A stretch of DNA of 64,000 nt from Rotaria socialis (lineage: Eukaryota; Rotifera; Eurotatoria; Philodinida; Philodinidae). Shown piece after piece: positions 60,152-64,000 of the stretch; positions within the stretch are counted from its first letter, which is position 1, and every line of letters starts with the position of its first letter. The stretch is from NCBI GenBank assembly GCA_905331475.1, contig CAJNYU010003184.1:61458-125457 (forward strand). Reading direction: 5' to 3'. A program made the position numbers and the translations under genes. A model generated the notes under the pieces. That model had not been told where the DNA came from. It saw only the letters and a list, made by a program, of their open reading frames with translations, and did not search any database.

Positions 60152-60973
60152 CAAGTAAAGGGTTGCATCAACAGCCAAGTACTGCTGCTGTTTTGTCATC
60201 GAGAGCGTCAACACTTTCAAGACAACAGAAACGACGTTTGCCAGCAACACCATCCGAAGTTTCATCGAACACAATAGAAAGTGAGCATCTACCTCCTATA
60301 GTGCCCCCTCCAGCTAGAGTATTTCGGCATAATTCAAACAACGACTTGAATTCTATACGTCGTTCCTTGTTGAATAGTAAGCCTTCTTCAACTGTTCCAA
60401 AAAAATATATTACCAAAACGATGAGTACTACAACAACAATGAAAAAAACAATTAATGGTGGCCCTGTTAACTTGAATGGAAAATCATCTCAAATCACAAG
60501 AACAGCGTCAAGTGAGAGCAATCAAAGGGTAAATATATAATGATATTATTTCTAGAAAATAATAGCAAAATAAAAAACACTGATTTATTTAGATTCGTAA
60601 ATTATGGTGGTCACCTAAACGAAACGAAGTTCATATACGTTCTCAAGATGGAAAATATAAACATGTAACATCGAAAGTTGGTTCATTAGCTAATATTCAA
60701 TATCAACCTGGTGGCGGTCAAATATCAATCAGAGACGAAGCTGTACAATGGAATGCATCATCAAAAATCAATTCACTTGTCAACGCTAGTTGGTCTCCAC
60801 CAACGCCCCAAGTTACTGTGCGAACAGAAAAACTAAAATGGGATGTTCAACCTAAAATTGGTTCACTAGATAATGTCGATTATAAACCAGCTGGCGGTAA
60901 TGTAGAAATTCGCGATGAAAAACTTGATTTAACTCATGTAGTACCACGTGTCGATTGTGGCTTTATTGAATAA
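60152..60973 (+). CDS. MAPT: Tau/MAP2/MAP4-family microtubule-binding protein (5' end incomplete)
   Basis: Exons 60152-60528 and 60593-60973 join in frame. The second exon carries tubulin-binding repeats of the tau family. SKVGSLANIQYQPGGGQISI is followed by a degenerate repeat (SKINSLVNASWSPPTPQVTV) and then PKIGSLDNVDYKPAGGNVEI, ending in EKLDLTHVVPRVDCGFIE. The S-K-x-GS-L-x-N-x-x-x-x-PGGG signature is diagnostic; such proteins bind and stabilise microtubules. The first exon is Ser/Thr/Pro-rich and basic, like the tau projection and proline-rich regions. It opens at a splice acceptor (TTTTTTAG) without a usable ATG, so at least one upstream exon is missing. The middle repeat has lost its PGGG, and the protein is short compared with vertebrate tau. 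Confidence 0.85.
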
Positions 60974-61610
60974 ATGCATGTTCTTTTCCGTATGTTTTTT
61001 TAAATTTATTCAGAAGAATATTACGGGTTTGTGCTACTTTCTTTTTGTTTGCATTTATAACATAAATATATGTATATACATACAGACAGAAAAACTGTAC
61101 CGAAGTATATAATGAATAATATTCGTTGTTTTTTGTTTTCATTTTTTACAGCGGAAAAAGCATCGAAATTGTAACAAAAGAAAAAGAGCAATATTACATA
61201 ATAGGAAAAAGAGTATATAAGAAAATTTTAAGGTATGCTAATGCCATGTTTTACATAAAAATGAAAAGAAGCATAAATGCAAGAAAAAAGTCAAGCCCTT
61301 TTCTTTTGGTTTCCATTTAACATTAACTTTTGATTGTTATGCGTCACTATTACACTGCAAATTTTGTATGTATTCAAATCAACAAACGGAAATGTTGCCA
61401 ACGGCATACGGTTATTCATGTTTCATCTTTAGCAATTAAATACTTAGTTACGAAAAAAAACAGAGTATATAAATAACAACGAGAAAAACTCCTCTTGAAA
61501 ATAAAATTTCATTTTTCTTTTTTTAAAGTGAATCAGTACGTAAAAAGATTGTTATTGTTGAGCTGATAAAAATCAAACGTAAATAATTCCGATTTTAAAT
61601 TTAAATATTG
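60974..61610. other. 3' flank of the tau-like gene, no other gene seen
   Basis: A 64-codon Lys/Ile-rich frame at 61126-61320 looks like AT-rich chance. No repeat or RNA gene was recognised. Confidence 0.45.
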
Positions 61611-62620
61611 TTATTGACTTACACTTAAACTTAATACAACTATTTGATTTTGTTGACGTTTGGAAAAGCATTGTTGTAAACCAAATTTTTCATATACAAA
61701 TTTACATCCACGTTTCATAACACGCTTGATTTCAGTACGAAATGCTCGACTAGATAATGTATAAATATAAAATTCAATCATTGGATTAAAATATAATATT
61801 AATCGACAAATATTGTCAAAAAATAGTTTAATCTTACGATTATACACTGGTTCATCTGCATATCTCACCATCTTATAAAAAATGTTAACAGTTGCAAATG
61901 GCGCCGTACAACATATAACAATAATTACTTGTACTAATAGCATTCGTATTAATTGACGATCTTTAGAACGTGAAAGATCTTTTCTTCGAGTATTGTTATC
62001 TGCTGCTATTTGCATATGACGTTTTCGAGCATTTGAAATCATGAGTAAACCAAAAATCATCATAAGAACCAGCGTGAAAGTACAAGTAAACGTTAAAAAA
62101 AGACTTGAAAAGCTATTTCATTATCATCTATAAAAAGATTACAGTAGGGATCATTGTCAATAGAATCAACTGTCCACCAAATCAATGCATGAAAATGAGT
62201 TAATCCTACAATTAAAATGATGTATTCAGGTGCTTTTCTAGCCATCGGTAAATCGCTCATTTGTCGATATCGAACGATTTTCGCCAATACTATAAACCAT
62301 GGTATAAAACATATAGATGAATAAACAAAGAGAATTCTTAATTTTCAAAGTACAATATTTAAATTCGACGGATCGATTTGCAAACCACTTGACAGAAGAA
62401 GTATAAGTAAAGCAACACTGAGAACAAACAAATTATTGATTGATGAAGCCAAAAAATAAAATGGACATGCATTAGTACGAAGTGAACGGCGAGTAAATAT
62501 TAGAATATTCATAATATTATCAACTGTGCCAAGAATAAGTAGAAGTATAGGAATAATACGATTGAGTTTGAATGAAATAAGTACTAAACGTCCAGGAAGA
62601 TCACCCGTGGATGTTGACAT
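61611..62620 (-). pseudogene. Rhodopsin-like GPCR pseudogene, copy 1
   Basis: Reading from 62620, TM1 (RIIPILLLILGTVDNIMNIL) and TM2 (ACPFYFLASSINNLFVLSVA) are intact. A TGA then stands at about 62344, where the neighbouring copy has Cys in ALCKLRI, the cysteine before TM3 that forms the conserved disulphide. The frame resumes (KLRILFVYSSICFIPWFIVL, ARKAPEYIILIVG, ALIWWTVDSIDNDPYCNLF). A frameshift near 62100 moves the rest to another frame (TM5 to TM7: MMIFGLLMI, LVQVIIVICCTAPF, LILYFNPMIEFYIYTLSSRAF). NPMIEFYIY is the NPxxY-like end of TM7. One stop and one frameshift in an otherwise well-kept receptor suggest recent inactivation. An assembly error could also explain either lesion. Confidence 0.75.
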
Positions 62621-62869
62621 GATTTTAAAATCAATGCAACAAAAAAGACGCTTTTCTATAATGAAATTAATCTTACTTAAAACATTAGACGAATATCAAA
62701 TAATATTCTGTAGGCAGAAATTAGGGTTTAGGTTAGGAATAAGGGATTAAATATGAAATTAACGGTTGGATAAAACATTAGTCTGGAGTACTAGACTAAT
62801 TGAGTGTGGTGAGTTACATTTTACTACTCTAGAGCTTTAAAAGGTTCAGTATGACACCTTTTTTGTTTT

Positions 62870-63547
62870 CTGAGTATTCACGACCGAAAATGGAAGTGTA
62901 CAAAGAATCGTTATAAGAACTTGAACTAGAAGCATTATAATCATTTGACGATTTTTAGAACGTAAACGATCACTTCAAGCATCATTATTTTGTGGAGATG
63001 CTTGCTTTCGAAGTCGTTTAACATTGAAGATTGCTAATGCACCAAATACACCCATGGGTATCGGTGGGAAAGCACATGTTATAACAAGAAAAAATATTTG
63101 AAATGCTATTGCATAATTATAAATGAATATATTACAATAGTTTTTCGAGCTATTGGTAAACTACTTATTTGTCGATATCGAGCATTTTGACAACTCAAGA
63201 GATGCCGATCGATACTTGCAAGAGCCATAAACCATTGAATGAGAGCAAGAGAAGAATAGACAATAAAATATTCTTAATTTGCAAAGAGCAGTATTTGAAA
63301 TGGTTTGATCTATTTTCCAGCCACTTGAAAGAAAACGTGTCAACGTAGAAATATATAAGACAAAGATGTTATTGAACGATGATGCCAAGAAATAAAGCAA
63401 ACATGGATTGTTAGGATGAGATCGACGTGTAAAAATAAGAATATTCATGATATTTCCGACTGTGCCAAATGCAATTTGAAATATTGGTACAATTCGATTG
63501 AGTTGAAGAGCGATGAGGGCCAATCGTGTAATAATGTCATCGCTCAT
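62870..63547 (-). pseudogene. Rhodopsin-like GPCR pseudogene, copy 2
   Basis: It is a tandem relative of the copy to its left. TM1, TM2 and the start of TM3 are intact from 63547 (RIVPIFQIAFGTVGNIMNIL, LYFLASSFNNIFVLYIS, ALCKLRIFY). A frameshift near 63285 moves TM3 onward to another frame (LALIQWFMALASIDRHLLSC, RYRQISSLPIARKT). A deletion near 63130 removes most of the second extracellular loop (the equivalent of ALIWWTVDSID) and shifts the frame again (CNIFIYNYAIAFQ). A TGA follows at the Arg position of the sibling's RKDLSRSKDRQ, and similarity ends after TM6 (LLVQVLITILCTLPFSVVN). It is more decayed than copy 1 and has no TM7. Confidence 0.75.
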
Positions 63548-63714
63548 TGTTGTTTTGCTTTGATGCTTGGGTAGAAAGTCGCAAGAGAAAATTGTATGGA
63601 TTTATATTTGAAGTTGAATACTTTATGAAAGGAAAATTAGTTTGCTATTTATGTTTCTCATTCGTACATTGTGCTGGTATTACAGATGATGATTAGTATT
63701 TCACAGCTAATAAG

Positions 63715-64000
63715 TTCTTTTTGTGTACTCAAAACGTGAGTACACTCTAGAATCGGTCAGCGTGTCCGTCCGGCCGGCCGTTTACACGATAACTTTCGAA
63801 AGGAGAGTTAGATCATGATGAAATTTTCTACACAGTTCAGCCTGATCAATGTCTCAGTCGAGTTCGAAGATGAGAAGGATCCGTCAAGAAATGGTTGAGT
63901 TATCGAAAAAATTGTCATTATTGACCAGACCATCCCTGAGGGGGAGTACAGGGATTTTTCAAAAAAACTTTTTTTCCTCTCAGAATTATCCACAACATAT
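63715..64000 (+). repeat. Dispersed repeat, copy 2, cut by the window end
   Basis: It is collinear with 30608-30870: the same GTGTACTCA/GTGAGTACAC hairpin, a CCGTCCGGCCGGCCG run where copy 1 has CGTCCGTCCGTC, acacgataact, tcagtcgagttcgaagatga, ggatccgtcaagaaatg and ttatc-cacaacatat. By eye about 80% identical, with small insertions. It continues beyond the window. A 61-codon frame within it is not a gene. Confidence 0.75.

Noticed and set aside
60077-60416. Two minus frames of 65 and 82 codons
   Set aside because: Opposite the tau-like first exon; no motifs of their own.
1-64000. CRISPR array or bacterial operon
   Set aside because: No regularly spaced repeats of that kind; the gene structures are eukaryotic throughout.

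Overview
The window looks like nuclear DNA of a small invertebrate, most likely a bdelloid rotifer (inference). The sequence is AT-rich. Genes are broken by many very short GT-AG introns, mostly 47-70 bases. The genes are clearly animal (ASH1, MBD2/3, RPL30, filamin, anillin, tau, M14 carboxypeptidase, rhodopsin-like receptors), beside intronless tandem B-box-like genes and decaying receptor copies. Exon models were built by hand from splice sites and checked for reading-frame continuity; no transcript or database was used.

Layout. 1-12 kb: one intronless type II membrane protein (minus strand) and a long gene-poor stretch with a tRNA-derived SINE carrying a target-site duplication, a TTAA-flanked element and a 21-bp hairpin. 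12.3-13.7 kb: a two-exon class A GPCR. 14.8-25.8 kb, minus strand: two chromatin genes head to tail, a 10-exon ASH1 H3K36 methyltransferase (AWS-SET-bromo-PHD-BAH, about 1656 aa) and an MBD2/3-type NuRD subunit (251 aa) with no MBD visible. A hAT-type MITE sits in an ASH1 intron. 26-33 kb: mostly non-coding, with an assembly gap flanked by an inverted minisatellite, a hAT-like composite element and a dispersed repeat whose second copy lies at the right edge of the window. 33.4-36 kb: a divergent pair, an RRM/SR protein (minus) and ribosomal protein L30 (plus). 36-40 kb: a micro-exon gene of unknown product (minus). 40.9-41.6 kb: an unrecognised two-exon gene. 43-46.4 kb: two tandem intronless B-box/coiled-coil/propeller-like paralogues. 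46.6-48 kb: a 1.34-kb fold-back hAT element with a perfect 8-bp duplication. 48.5-53.1 kb, minus: an 18-exon gene joining a filamin-type actin-binding head (two CH domains plus one filamin repeat) to an anillin homology region and anillin-type PH domain. 53.4-54.3 kb: a small unknown gene, divergent from it. 57-59.5 kb: a secreted carboxypeptidase converging on a cysteine-rich secreted protein. 60-61 kb: a tau-family protein. 61.6-63.5 kb: two tandem GPCR pseudogenes.

The strongest candidate for something undescribed is the filamin-anillin chimera. All 18 exons join in one frame (1049 codons), and the product would put an actin cross-linker head on a cytokinetic-ring scaffold tail. Secondary items are the MBD-less MBD2/3 gene behind ASH1 and the set of non-autonomous transposons with intact duplications.
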